Assembly: GCA_030638455.1 (NCBI GenBank)
Contig: DAOWEP010000123.1
Coordinates: forward strand, 1 to 14,558
DNA length: 14,558 nt
Reading direction: 5' to 3'
Source of the DNA: Gammaproteobacteria bacterium
Lineage (GTDB): Bacteria > Pseudomonadota > Gammaproteobacteria > DAOWEP01
This document shows, in pieces, positions 6,613 through 13,464 of this stretch. Below the pieces are notes generated by a model. It was not told the DNA's origin. It was given only the letters and a program-made list of their open reading frames with translations, and made no database searches. A program made the position numbers and the translations under genes. Numbering within the stretch: position 1 is the stretch's first letter; each line of letters opens with the position of its first letter.

Positions 6613-7488
6613 ATGATGGTTGCTAACATAAAAAGAATATTACTGTTTCTGTTTTGTATCGCGGCTACTATACCGGCTGCAATAGCGGGCACTCAGCATT
6701 ATGAGGCGGATATTCATGCTTCAAAATGGGATACGACCACTTCCACTGTAGAGTGTACGCTTACCCATGAAATCCCTCTGTATGGTGTAGCAAAGTTCTT
6801 TCGTCGTGCAGGAAAACGACTCCAGTTTCGGATGCTTGTTCAGGAAATTCCCAGAAAAAAAGGCAAAGCTACTTTTCGTTCAATCCCACCTGACTGGAAA
6901 CATAATACAGACACCAAGAAGCTAGGTGAGTTGACCTACAGTGCCGGAGAGAAGCCATTTGTATTTAAGCGGAGTTTATCTCTAAGGGTCCTGGCAGAAC
7001 TTGAACAGGGTATGCGGCCAACCCTTTATTTCAAAAATCTGGATGACAAGCAGGATGAGGTCAGTGTATCTCTGTCAACAGTTAATTTTATGCAGGCACT
7101 GACAAAGTATCGCAGGTGTAGCAGTGAGTTGCTTCCGTATGATTTTGAAACAGCCAAGAATATGCTGTTGTATTTTGATACCGACAAATATAATTTGAAG
7201 GAAGATGCCATAAGAAGACTGGATACCGTTATAGCCTATATGAAACTCATGCCTTCCGTGAAAACAGCCACGATCGAAGGGCATGCAGATTACAGGGGAA
7301 CGCATCCATATAATGATGTGTTATCCAACCGTCGTGCAGTAACCGTGCGTGAGTACATGAAGAGCAAGGGAATTGAAGAAACCAAGATTAACCTGCGTTA
7401 CTTCGGTAAACGTAAACCTGCAGCCAGCAACAAGACCAAGGGTGGTATGGCTAAAAACAGGCGTGTAAGGATTCGCATGCTCGAATAA
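6613..7488 (+). CDS. motY: Flagellar motor T-ring protein MotY (OmpA-like)
   Basis: 291-residue exported protein with a signal peptide (hydrophobic 9-25, likely cleavage after AIA at 25). Residues about 33-185 match the MotY N-terminal domain as I know it: SKWD (37-40), ECTLTHEIPLYG (47-58), a PPDW segment (92-95) and SSELLPYDF (170-178). C48 and C169 could form the structural disulfide known in Vibrio MotY. Residues about 186-290 are an OmpA-type peptidoglycan-binding domain with IEGHADYRG (221-229), YNDVLSNRRAV (233-243) and the C-terminal KNRRVRI. MotY forms the T ring that recruits stator units in sodium- or proton-driven polar flagella. The start is supported by AGGA at 6597-6600. A hairpin terminator follows. 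The argG-gloA neighbourhood downstream is the same as in Pseudomonas, supporting orthology. Confidence 0.88.
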   Translation: MMVANIKRILLFLFCIAATIPAAIAGTQHYEADIHASKWDTTTSTVECTLTHEIPLYGVAKFFRRAGKRLQFRMLVQEIPRKKGKATFRSIPPDWKHNTDTKKLGELTYSAGEKPFVFKRSLSLRVLAELEQGMRPTLYFKNLDDKQDEVSVSLSTVNFMQALTKYRRCSSELLPYDFETAKNMLLYFDTDKYNLKEDAIRRLDTVIAYMKLMPSVKTATIEGHADYRGTHPYNDVLSNRRAVTVREYMKSKGIEETKINLRYFGKRKPAASNKTKGGMAKNRRVRIRMLE

Positions 7489-7504
7489 TTTAGCGCTCTT
7501 TCAA

Positions 7505-7540
7505 GGATACTTCTTGATAGAAGTATCTTTCCTTCCTTTA
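7505..7540 (+). terminator. Probable Rho-independent terminator after motY
   Basis: GATACTTC (7506-7513) and GAAGTATC (7520-7527) form a perfect 8-bp stem with a 6-base loop. The stem extends to 10 bp if T-A and G-T pairs are counted, and the pyrimidine-rich tail TTTCCTTCCTTT follows. It sits 16 bases after the motY stop. The stem is AT-rich and the tail is not pure T, so efficiency is uncertain. Confidence 0.6.
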
Positions 7541-7590
7541 TTAAATTCCAGTTTTTCGGATCTGACTGCTGTATTTATGGTGCAATCAGG

Positions 7591-7596
7591 TATAAT
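7591..7596 (+). promoter_or_regulatory. Candidate -10 box for argG-gloA
   Basis: Perfect TATAAT, 78 bases before the argG ATG and downstream of the motY terminator hairpin. The -35 region (GCTGTA at 17-bp spacing) is weak. I see no clear ArgR box. Confidence 0.4.
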
Positions 7597-7651
7597 TTCA
7601 TTCTTCTTTAGCAATGGTTTCGAGAATAGTTTCAATAATGTTTTCCGGGAA

Positions 7652-7668
7652 TTCATCTGAATCAAGGG
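7652..7668 (+). promoter_or_regulatory. argG ribosome binding site within a word shared with the pdh upstream region
   Basis: TTCATCTGAATCAAGGG differs by one base from 785-801 upstream of pdhA. Here its AAGGG end (7664-7668) lies six bases before the argG ATG and is the evident Shine-Dalgarno. The FNR-like reading TTCAT-N4-ATCAA is therefore less convincing at this site. Confidence 0.4.
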
Positions 7669-7674
7669 TTTGTT

Positions 7675-8895
7675 ATGTCCAAGTCTGATGTAAGAAAAGT
7701 GGTACTGGCCTACTCTGGCGGGTTAGATACCTCAATCATCCTGAAATGGTTGCGGGATGTTTATGATTGTGAAGTAGTTACGTTTACCGCTGATATTGGC
7801 CAGGGCGAGGAGGTTGAGCCGGCCCGTGAAAAGGCGCAGGCCATGGGCGTGAAGGAAATCTATATTGATGATCTGACCGAAGAATATGCCCGTGACTATG
7901 TATTTCCCATGTTTCGTTCCAATGCTATCTACGAAGGTGAGTACCTGTTGGGCACCTCAATAGCGCGGCCATTGATTGCCAAACGCCTGATTGAGATAGC
8001 CAATGAAACAGGAGCAGATGCGATTTCTCATGGTGCTACGGGTAAAGGCAACGACCAGGTCCGCTTTGAGCTGGGTGCATATGCATTAAAGCCGGACGTA
8101 AGGGTTATTGCTCCATGGCGTGAGTGGGACCTGAACTCGCGTGAAAAGCTCATGGCCTATGCAGAACAGCATGGTATCCCGGTAGAAATGAAACGCGGCA
8201 AAAAATCACCTTATTCAATGGATGCCAATCTGTTACATATTTCATATGAGGGCGATATTCTTGAGGACCCCTGGGCGGAGCCTGAAGAGGGTATGTGGCG
8301 TTGGACGGTGTCACCGGAAAAGGCACCAGACAAGGCGGAATATATTGAGCTTGAGTATTGCAAGGGAGATATTGTTGCGATTGATGGAAAGAAAATGACG
8401 CCGGCACAGGTCATGAAGTCACTTAACAAGCAGGCAGGTGACCATGGTATCGGGCGGTCGGATATTGTAGAGAACCGTTATGTCGGTATGAAGTCTCGTG
8501 GCTGTTATGAAACCCCGGCAGGTACCGTAATGCTTAAGGCGCATCGGGCTATAGAATCCATCACGCTGGATCGTGAAGTGGCGCATCTAAAAGATGAGCT
8601 TATGCCACGCTATGCAAGTCTTGTATATAACGGTTACTGGTGGAGTCCAGAGCGTAATATGTTGCAACAGATGATAGATGCATCGCAGGAACATGTGAAC
8701 GGAAAGGTGCGGCTGAAATTATACAAGGGCAATGTAATCGTGGTTGGGCGGGCCTCGGATTCTGATAGCCTGTTTGATGAAAATATAGCTACATTTGAAG
8801 ATGATGCCGGTGCCTATGATCAGAAGGATGCGGAAGGTTTTATCAAACTGAATGCGCTGCGTCTTCGGATAGCGGGCAGGAAAAGAGATAGTTAA
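7675..8895 (+). CDS. argG: Argininosuccinate synthase
   Basis: 406 residues, the normal length of the bacterial enzyme. It is a cytosolic ATP-dependent ligase that joins citrulline and aspartate in arginine synthesis, releasing AMP and pyrophosphate. The N-terminal ATP-pyrophosphatase P-loop SGGLDTS is at 14-20. The citrulline/aspartate-binding signature follows as GTSIARPLIAK and the SHGATGKGNDQVRFE segment. APWREW and the C-terminal tetramerisation arm are also recognisable. The ATG is supported by AAGGG six bases upstream. Its stop is followed after one base by the gloA TTG start, so the two are probably translationally coupled. The argG-gloA pairing next to motY repeats the Pseudomonas order. 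Confidence 0.97.
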   Translation: MSKSDVRKVVLAYSGGLDTSIILKWLRDVYDCEVVTFTADIGQGEEVEPAREKAQAMGVKEIYIDDLTEEYARDYVFPMFRSNAIYEGEYLLGTSIARPLIAKRLIEIANETGADAISHGATGKGNDQVRFELGAYALKPDVRVIAPWREWDLNSREKLMAYAEQHGIPVEMKRGKKSPYSMDANLLHISYEGDILEDPWAEPEEGMWRWTVSPEKAPDKAEYIELEYCKGDIVAIDGKKMTPAQVMKSLNKQAGDHGIGRSDIVENRYVGMKSRGCYETPAGTVMLKAHRAIESITLDREVAHLKDELMPRYASLVYNGYWWSPERNMLQQMIDASQEHVNGKVRLKLYKGNVIVVGRASDSDSLFDENIATFEDDAGAYDQKDAEGFIKLNALRLRIAGRKRDS

Positions 8896-8896
8896 G

Positions 8897-9283
8897 TTGC
8901 GTTTGTTACATACCATGATCCGGGTTGGGAACCTTGATGAATCTATCAGGTTCTACACCGAGACTCTGGGTATGCAGTTGTTGCGTCGGAAGGAATACCC
9001 TGATGGAAAATTCACGCTCGCCTTTGTTGGTTATAGGGGTGAGGCTGACAATACAGTCATTGAGCTAACGCATAACTGGGATACAGGTCACTACGATCTC
9101 GGGACAGGCTTCGGCCATCTGGCAATAGAAGTGGATGATGTCTATAAGGCCTGCGATGATATTCGTAATCGTGGTGGCAAGATTATTCGCGAGGCCGGGC
9201 CAATGAATGCGGGTACTACGATTATTGCATTTGTGGAAGATCCGGATGGCTATCAGATAGAGCTACTGGGTAGTAAATCTTAG
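8897..9283 (+). CDS. gloA: Lactoylglutathione lyase (glyoxalase I), TTG start
   Basis: 128-residue metal-dependent lyase that turns the methylglyoxal-glutathione hemithioacetal into S-lactoylglutathione. All four metal ligands of the E. coli enzyme occur at the same residue numbers: H5 (RLLHTM), E56 (VIELTH), H74 (GFGHLAI) and E122 (YQIELLG). This fixes the start at TTG 8897. The first ATG (8915) would remove H5 and destroy the metal site. The length corresponds to the short, Ni/Co-activated bacterial class. It begins one base after argG and ends nine bases before the convergent cheX, with only the small palindrome TGAGT-T-ACTCA (9289-9299) between and over their ends. Confidence 0.95.
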   Translation: MRLLHTMIRVGNLDESIRFYTETLGMQLLRRKEYPDGKFTLAFVGYRGEADNTVIELTHNWDTGHYDLGTGFGHLAIEVDDVYKACDDIRNRGGKIIREAGPMNAGTTIIAFVEDPDGYQIELLGSKS

Positions 9284-9292
9284 AAACCTGAG

Positions 9293-9754
9293 TTACTCAA
9301 AACAAACTTCAATAAAAAAATCCCCGGCTTCAATTGAGAATGGAAGAACGATTGTAGGGCCATCAGACTTGTGCTCTACAGAGTGGTTCTCACCTGATAT
9401 AACCGTAGGCAGGGACATATTAAAGTCATGACCCTGGGACTCAAAGATCGCCTTTGCGCCACCGGTTACCATATTGGTAATTTCGCCGGTCAGGTCAGTT
9501 ACCATGTCATTAATTTCAGTAAAATCTTCGCCCAGCATTCGTTTTGCAATATCCAGTATGGCAGGTTTGGTAAAGGTGATTGCAAGTGAACCTTTTGCTT
9601 TATCACTGACCATAGCCATGATGCCGGTGACATCACCATAAGCCTTTTTGCTGTTTTTTAATGCAAGTTTGCCTGGTTTGGGATCCACTTTTGCCATCGT
9701 CTTGAGGACGTTCATCATGGCCTCAAGTACGGGGTTTATGTATTTCGCTTCCAT
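9293..9754 (-). CDS. cheX: CheX-type CheY-phosphate phosphatase
   Basis: 153 residues. The central helix carries the CheC/CheX/FliY phosphatase signature: DLTGEITNMVTGG (87-99), with E91 and N94 at the catalytic positions of the D/S-x3-E-x2-N pattern. One such helix, rather than two, points to CheX (a dimer) rather than CheC. The protein is predicted soluble, with the usual alpha/beta CheX ending (FFIEVCF). Its role would be dephosphorylating CheY-P or another response regulator, ending the signal. It stands alone among non-chemotaxis genes, convergent with gloA, though motY lies 2 kb away. The ATG at 9752-9754 has no clear Shine-Dalgarno. A related single-domain protein acting on a non-flagellar two-component system is the alternative. 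Confidence 0.85.
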   Translation of the reverse strand: MEAKYINPVLEAMMNVLKTMAKVDPKPGKLALKNSKKAYGDVTGIMAMVSDKAKGSLAITFTKPAILDIAKRMLGEDFTEINDMVTDLTGEITNMVTGGAKAIFESQGHDFNMSLPTVISGENHSVEHKSDGPTIVLPFSIEAGDFFIEVCFE

Positions 9755-10114
9755 TTTGAATATCGTGGTCTTTGAATATAGATTTTTATGAATAACCTGT
9801 TTTAAGTATCGACGAATGGGGGTATTTCTTTAGTCATCAATATTCTGACTTGGAGCAGGTAAATTTTTAAAGAATGGTGGGGAAAAACAAGTATTTGTAA
9901 CTATTCAGGTAAATGTAATAGTCAAAAAACATTGGTGGTGCTAGTAGTATTAGACCGGGTAAGTTGTGTGGGTAAAAACAGAAGTCTTATTTCTAGTGTT
10001 CATTCAAGCTATCATCTTGAAAAGGATGCTTGTTAGACATCCAGATATTATTCTGGATAGAGCAAGAATTTCTTATCCATTCGTTTAGATGTAGTTAATT
10101 AAAGCTATCCACCT
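9755..10114. other. AT-rich intergenic region between cheX and the hvf operon
   Basis: 360 bases without a convincing ORF, RNA gene or repeat family. It should hold the cheX promoter (minus strand) and the 3' end of the hvf transcript. The only clear structure is the perfect inverted repeat ATCCAGA-TATTAT-TCTGGAT (10039-10058), 57 bases past the DoxX stop. It lacks a T-run on either strand, so at best it is an RNA 3'-end hairpin. Confidence 0.6.
10039..10058. repeat. Perfect 7-bp inverted repeat downstream of hvfD
   Basis: ATCCAGA and TCTGGAT around a 6-base loop. It could protect the 3' end of the hvf mRNA. The same 7-mer pair recurs in the rnfE-nth gap (14174-14216), perhaps by chance. Confidence 0.35.
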
Positions 10115-10705
10115 TTATTTATTGCAGAATTTACGGCAAAGCCAGTAATCAGCGCTCAGGTATTTCCCGGAACCGATAAAGAACAGGGCCAGTAACATGA
10201 TAAAATAAGTGGTCGCCCACTCAATGCCGTTGTTGGAAATCACAAAGTTTCCGGATTCTGTTAACCAACTGTAGTTGCCGTGTTCCTGTAAGAGAGACTT
10301 TGCGGCACTGAGCCTGTTAACGGCTCCATCTATCGAGTCACAATTAAACAGGCACATCTTTGGGTCCGCGATGGCTTGCCAGCCGTTTCCCCAGTGTACT
10401 GCAAAAATGGCAACGGCCATGGTGACCATAAGAGGTATTGATATCCAGCGAACACCAAGTCCAAACAGCAGCATGATGCCACCCGCAATCTCTGTAGCGG
10501 TTGCCAGAAAAGTCATCAACTCCGGCATGGGCAAGCCAAGCCCCCACTCCTTATTGCCAAACCACGCGGCAGTATCTTCAAAGCTGTTGAACTTGTTCAT
10601 TCCCGCCATCCAGAAAACCGGTGCGAGGTACAGACGCATTGCAAGAGGCGCAAGAAAATCAATCGAACGGGTTTTATCCAGTAATTGGTGGAGTGTGGTC
10701 AACAT
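10115..10705 (-). CDS. hvfD: DoxX-family inner-membrane protein of the hvf/bufferin operon
   Basis: 196 residues with four hydrophobic segments (about 17-36, 63-84, 86-105 and 163-182), typical of DoxX/DoxD proteins. LAMRLYLAPVFWMAGMNKF (21-39) and the ATATEIAGGIMLLFGLGVR stretch (68-86) are the usual conserved parts. The extended, less hydrophobic loop (106-160) has two cysteines, C118 and C122 (MCLFNC). It starts 40 bases after the hvfC stop, with TAAGGG upstream as ribosome binding site, and is the last gene of the RiPP operon. DoxX proteins accompany many DUF692 clusters. Their job there is not settled; redox or quinone-linked and transport-related roles are inferences. Confidence 0.85.
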   Translation of the reverse strand: MLTTLHQLLDKTRSIDFLAPLAMRLYLAPVFWMAGMNKFNSFEDTAAWFGNKEWGLGLPMPELMTFLATATEIAGGIMLLFGLGVRWISIPLMVTMAVAIFAVHWGNGWQAIADPKMCLFNCDSIDGAVNRLSAAKSLLQEHGNYSWLTESGNFVISNNGIEWATTYFIMLLALFFIGSGKYLSADYWLCRKFCNK

Positions 10706-10745
10706 AACGATAGCCCTTATTCTTTTCTTTTAGAGTTTTGTGTGT

Positions 10746-11504
10746 TTATAAAATCCGGGTGCCTGGCAGAATATCTGTTTTACGAAGATTTTCCATAATC
10801 TCCAGTCCGCCTGATATGACAACATCTGGGTTAGGGTGGTTCATTTCTTCAGTTATTGTTGTCAGGTGTTGTTTCCCTGTGTTTTCTGGTGCTTCCTGTA
10901 TTAGTTGTAGCAGTCGGGCCGTCACTGGGTTAGTTTCCATAAAACCGACTTCATCGTTACTGTCACGATAAATGATCAGACATACAGGTTCTGCTTCGGG
11001 TTCCTGTGGTTGGAAATTCGGGCTAATTTTATGTACCGGGTACTGGTAACTCAGCGGCCAGACCAGTGGGGATAACACAGGTTTTCCTTCCAGGAAGTTG
11101 CCTGTAGTGTCAATTTGGGAAAAATCTATTTCGGCATCAGCAATCGAGGCAGCCAGCTCTATCCATTCATAATGAGCGAGCTCCTGAATAAATGGAGGGT
11201 CATTCTCCAGGTTTCTTTCACTTTGAAGGTAGATCAGGAATTCCTGTGAGATCTCGAGAAACAGGGGTGTAGTAGATTTATGTCGGGAAAAGAAATCCCT
11301 GACCATGGCATGCCATTGGTCTTCTTCATACAATTCCCGTAACACCGGAAAAGAACTGGAAACGAAACTTTCTACATTGTTGTAAAAAAACTCGCTGTAT
11401 ATGGCCATCCTTCGGGCTTCAACCTCGGCAGGTGGCGGGTTGGTTTTTGGGTCGCGAATATGGGCGGCAAACGCATATTGCTTGTTGATAAAGTCAGGGT
11501 GCAT
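10746..11504 (-). CDS. hvfC: DUF2063-family partner protein of the MNIO enzyme (HvfC/BufC)
   Basis: 252 residues with the family's marks: RRMAIYSEFFYNNV near the N-terminus (31-44), the helical DUF2063 domain to about 95, HYEWIEL (111-117), and the C-terminal WPLSYQYPVHKIS (149-161) followed by a small alpha/beta domain. The Pfam label 'putative DNA-binding' is historical. In characterised MNIO systems the partner protein binds precursor and enzyme and is needed for modification. The start overlaps the 3' end of the DUF692 gene by 11 bases, indicating translational coupling and probably a 1:1 complex. No signal peptide is seen, so modification would be cytosolic. Confidence 0.88.
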   Translation of the reverse strand: MHPDFINKQYAFAAHIRDPKTNPPPAEVEARRMAIYSEFFYNNVESFVSSSFPVLRELYEEDQWHAMVRDFFSRHKSTTPLFLEISQEFLIYLQSERNLENDPPFIQELAHYEWIELAASIADAEIDFSQIDTTGNFLEGKPVLSPLVWPLSYQYPVHKISPNFQPQEPEAEPVCLIIYRDSNDEVGFMETNPVTARLLQLIQEAPENTGKQHLTTITEEMNHPNPDVVISGGLEIMENLRKTDILPGTRIL

Positions 11505-12369
11505 GGATGGCCGATATTTTTTCGGTTCTGTCTATGGTTGTAAAATCCTGTTTATTCTGGGCGTCGGAAATCTGGTCTACTTCTGACAATAATTCAGCCA
11601 AAGGCGGGATATTAAAATCGCGTTCAAGCAGGGTAGGCGCTACGCCAAAATGTTCGTAGGCCTTGTCCAGCAAGTCCCAAACGGTGCCGATAACAGGCGC
11701 GCCATGGGTGTCTACCAGTAAATCTTCTGCTTCCTTGAAATGCCCGGCAATATGCATATAGGCAATCCGGTCACCGGGAAGTGATTTCAGGAAATTTTCG
11801 GCATCATACTTGTGGTTAATGCTATTGACATAAATATTATTTACATCAAGCAGAAGATCACAGTCTGCCTCTTCCAGTACGGCATTTATAAATTCGATTT
11901 CCTTCATTTCCTGGCCGGGTGCGGCATAGTAAGAAACGTTTTCCATTGCAATTCTCTGTTCCAGGATGTCCTGTACCTGTTTTATCCTGCTCGCAACGTA
12001 ATGAACGGCCTCTTCGGTAAAGGGGATGGGCATTAGATCATACAGGTGCCCATCATCACTGCAATAACTCAGGTGTTCACTGTAGCAGAGGATATTATGA
12101 TCTTTAATAAAGTCCTTTACGCGTTTTACAAAGTCCGTATCCAGGGGGGAGGGGCTGCCTATTGAAAGTGATAACCCGTGGCATACAAAAGGGTATTGGT
12201 CGGTAAACTGGCGCAATTGTTTTCCCAGTGCGCCACCGATATTAATCCAGTTTTCAGGTGCGACCTCGAAAAAATCAATCTGGTCTGAAGGATGCTCAGT
12301 GAGCGGGCCCATCAGGGTCCGCTTTAAACTGAGTCCTATACCTTTTACTGGATATTGCTTTGTTTCCAT
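11494..12369 (-). CDS. hvfB: DUF692 multinuclear non-heme iron enzyme (MNIO, HvfB/BufB)
   Basis: 291 residues forming a TIM-barrel of the DUF692 family. Recognised motifs are GIGLSLKR (10-17), FFEVAPENW (33-41), VCHGLSLSIGS (62-72), YSEHLSY (96-102), ENVSYY (143-148), LLLDVNNIYVNSINH (172-186), YMHIAGH (204-210), DTHGAPV (220-226) and LLERDFNIPP (247-256). The conserved H64, E98/H99, E143, D175/N177, H206/H210, D220/H222 and E249 supply the iron ligands expected of the family. Related enzymes oxidise Cys residues of EGKCG-type precursors into copper-binding heterocycle or thioamide groups. It lies 13 bases after hvfA and overlaps hvfC, so substrate, enzyme and partner are adjacent. The exact product chemistry here is inference. 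Confidence 0.92.
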   Translation of the reverse strand: METKQYPVKGIGLSLKRTLMGPLTEHPSDQIDFFEVAPENWINIGGALGKQLRQFTDQYPFVCHGLSLSIGSPSPLDTDFVKRVKDFIKDHNILCYSEHLSYCSDDGHLYDLMPIPFTEEAVHYVASRIKQVQDILEQRIAMENVSYYAAPGQEMKEIEFINAVLEEADCDLLLDVNNIYVNSINHKYDAENFLKSLPGDRIAYMHIAGHFKEAEDLLVDTHGAPVIGTVWDLLDKAYEHFGVAPTLLERDFNIPPLAELLSEVDQISDAQNKQDFTTIDRTEKISAIHAP

Positions 12370-12382
12370 ACGGTTTCAGGCC

Positions 12383-12739
12383 TTACATGCTACCGCCGCA
12401 TTTACCTTCTTTGGATTTCTTCTCGCCGCCACACTTACCTTCTTTCATGGATTTTTCTTCTTTCATCATACTACCGCCGCATTTACCTTCACCACACTTG
12501 CCTTCTTTCTCTACCTTCTTCTCGCCGCCGCACTTGCCTTCACCACATTTACCTTCTTTCTCTACTTTCTTTTCGCCGCCGCATTTGCCTTCCATATCGG
12601 CAACCATGTAGCCACTGGAAAGTTGATTGGCTGCGAAAGGGTTGCTGTCAGCATTTGCCAGGGGTGCACCGGAAAGAGAGGTAATGATTGCTGCCCCAAT
12701 TGCTGCATTCAGGGGTTTTTGAATAAGTTTCTTGGTCAT
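12383..12739 (-). CDS. hvfA: HvfA/bufferin-type RiPP precursor with seven EGKCG motifs
   Basis: 118 residues. Residues 1-30 look like a signal sequence (KK near the start, hydrophobic 11-27, likely cleavage after ANA). The spacer 31-49 carries no Cys. The Cys-rich core (50-118) contains seven EGKCG motifs with Cys at 53, 65, 70, 82, 87, 103 and 114, and no other cysteines in the protein. The rest is Lys/Glu/Gly. Residues 50-66 and 67-83 are an exact 17-residue tandem repeat. AAGGAGC precedes the ATG by about ten bases. In the Haemophilus HvfA/bufferin family such Cys are modified by the DUF692 enzyme and the exported peptide binds copper. More sites than usual would mean greater metal capacity (inference). 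A long frame on the opposite strand is only its low-complexity shadow. Confidence 0.93.
   Translation of the reverse strand: MTKKLIQKPLNAAIGAAIITSLSGAPLANADSNPFAANQLSSGYMVADMEGKCGGEKKVEKEGKCGEGKCGGEKKVEKEGKCGEGKCGGSMMKEEKSMKEGKCGGEKKSKEGKCGGSM
12491..12592 (-). repeat. 51-bp tandem duplication inside hvfA
   Basis: Units 12542-12592 and 12491-12541 encode the identical 17-residue peptide, each with two EGKCG motifs, while the DNA differs at about six mostly third-codon positions. A third partial unit (EGKCGG) follows. This indicates an older duplication kept under protein-level selection. Confidence 0.85.
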
Positions 12740-12980
12740 ATCTTGTTAGCTCCTTCGTTCGTTAGATAGTTTATAGTTTTGCATTTTTACATTTAGCGCT
12801 CATGCAGGAGCATGAATTCGGTGACCTTGCCTTTATTCAGGCGCTGGTAACCGTATTACTGCACGTATCCAGTACGACTACAGGTTGCGTGAAAAGTTGC
12901 AATCTAATGCTTTTTTACTGAATTTTCGAGAGAAATTTCCAGTTTGGTGAACCTTTCGTGATAAATATGAGAAGCGGGCT
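12740..12980 (-). promoter_or_regulatory. hvf operon promoter region
   Basis: The gap between the DUF1841 gene and hvfA. On the minus strand TATAAA about 30 bases before the ATG could be a -10. The Shine-Dalgarno AAGGAGC is clear. A perfect hairpin/operator-like inverted repeat TCATGC-AGGA-GCATGA lies at 12800-12815, upstream of that -10, where a metal- or stress-responsive regulator might bind. I do not recognise a CueR, CsoR or ECF consensus. Confidence 0.35.
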
Positions 12981-13412
12981 CTATTGTGCAAGTGCCTTCA
13001 GGCATAGCAAATAAGCCTGATCATCCGGGGGCTGGTTATTTTGCTGGGCCTGCCAAAGTGCCTCTGCCAGGCAGTCCATCATCAGATGCTCCAGATCGTG
13101 TATATCAGAATTCTTTTCAATCAATGTGTTGTAAATGTGTTGTATGCCGGTGGGCTGATCAGCCTGTACCTGTTCACGCACTGTAATATGCATTCCCATA
13201 TGCAGGAAAGGGTTGGACTGACCGGACTCGGGTAAATATTCCTGTTCAATGCCGGCATCAATTTTCTCAATCTGATTATGGTATTCAGGGTGTATCGCAA
13301 TAACATCTGCGATTAATTGTTCAAGTGGTTCCATGGGCATATGGTGTTCAAGCTTCTGCCAAACATGGTGAAAGAACTTCCTGATCTGATTGCGGTCCTG
13401 GCCAAAGAGCAT
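12981..13412 (-). CDS. DUF1841 family protein
   Basis: 143 residues, matching the DUF1841 pattern: FGQDRNQIRKFFHHVWQK (3-20), a helix with PMEPLEQLIADVIAIHPEYH (26-45) and SNPFLHMGMHITVREQ (66-81), ending in a helical LEHLMMDCLAEALWQAQ. It is soluble, without signal peptide or known catalytic motif, and the function is unknown. It follows nth by 52 bases on the same strand, so the two are probably co-transcribed. I recall a similar pairing with nth in other gammaproteobacteria. No strong Shine-Dalgarno is seen at the chosen ATG. Confidence 0.85.
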   Translation of the reverse strand: MLFGQDRNQIRKFFHHVWQKLEHHMPMEPLEQLIADVIAIHPEYHNQIEKIDAGIEQEYLPESGQSNPFLHMGMHITVREQVQADQPTGIQHIYNTLIEKNSDIHDLEHLMMDCLAEALWQAQQNNQPPDDQAYLLCLKALAQ

Positions 13413-13464
13413 GATGTTCTATGAGTATGATTTATGTGAGCCTGATTAATGGTAATAAGGAGTG

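Noticed and set aside
9289..9299. TGAGT-T-ACTCA palindrome between gloA and cheX as bidirectional terminator
   Set aside because: Stem of only five pairs and no T-run on either strand.
10275..10733. 152-residue plus-strand frame opposite hvfD
   Set aside because: Antisense to a DoxX protein with clear membrane segments; no RBS and no family resemblance.
12299..12769. Long open frames on the plus strand opposite hvfA (up to 156 residues, Phe/Leu-rich)
   Set aside because: They mirror the Lys/Glu/Gly/Cys repeats of hvfA, which lack plus-strand stops. hvfA has signal peptide, RBS and operon context.
12750..12790. ECF SigF-type promoter (GTAACC-N16-CGAA) before hvfA, as reported for some bufferin operons
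   Set aside because: GTAA and CGAA words exist on the minus strand but the spacing is about 23 and the -35 match is incomplete.
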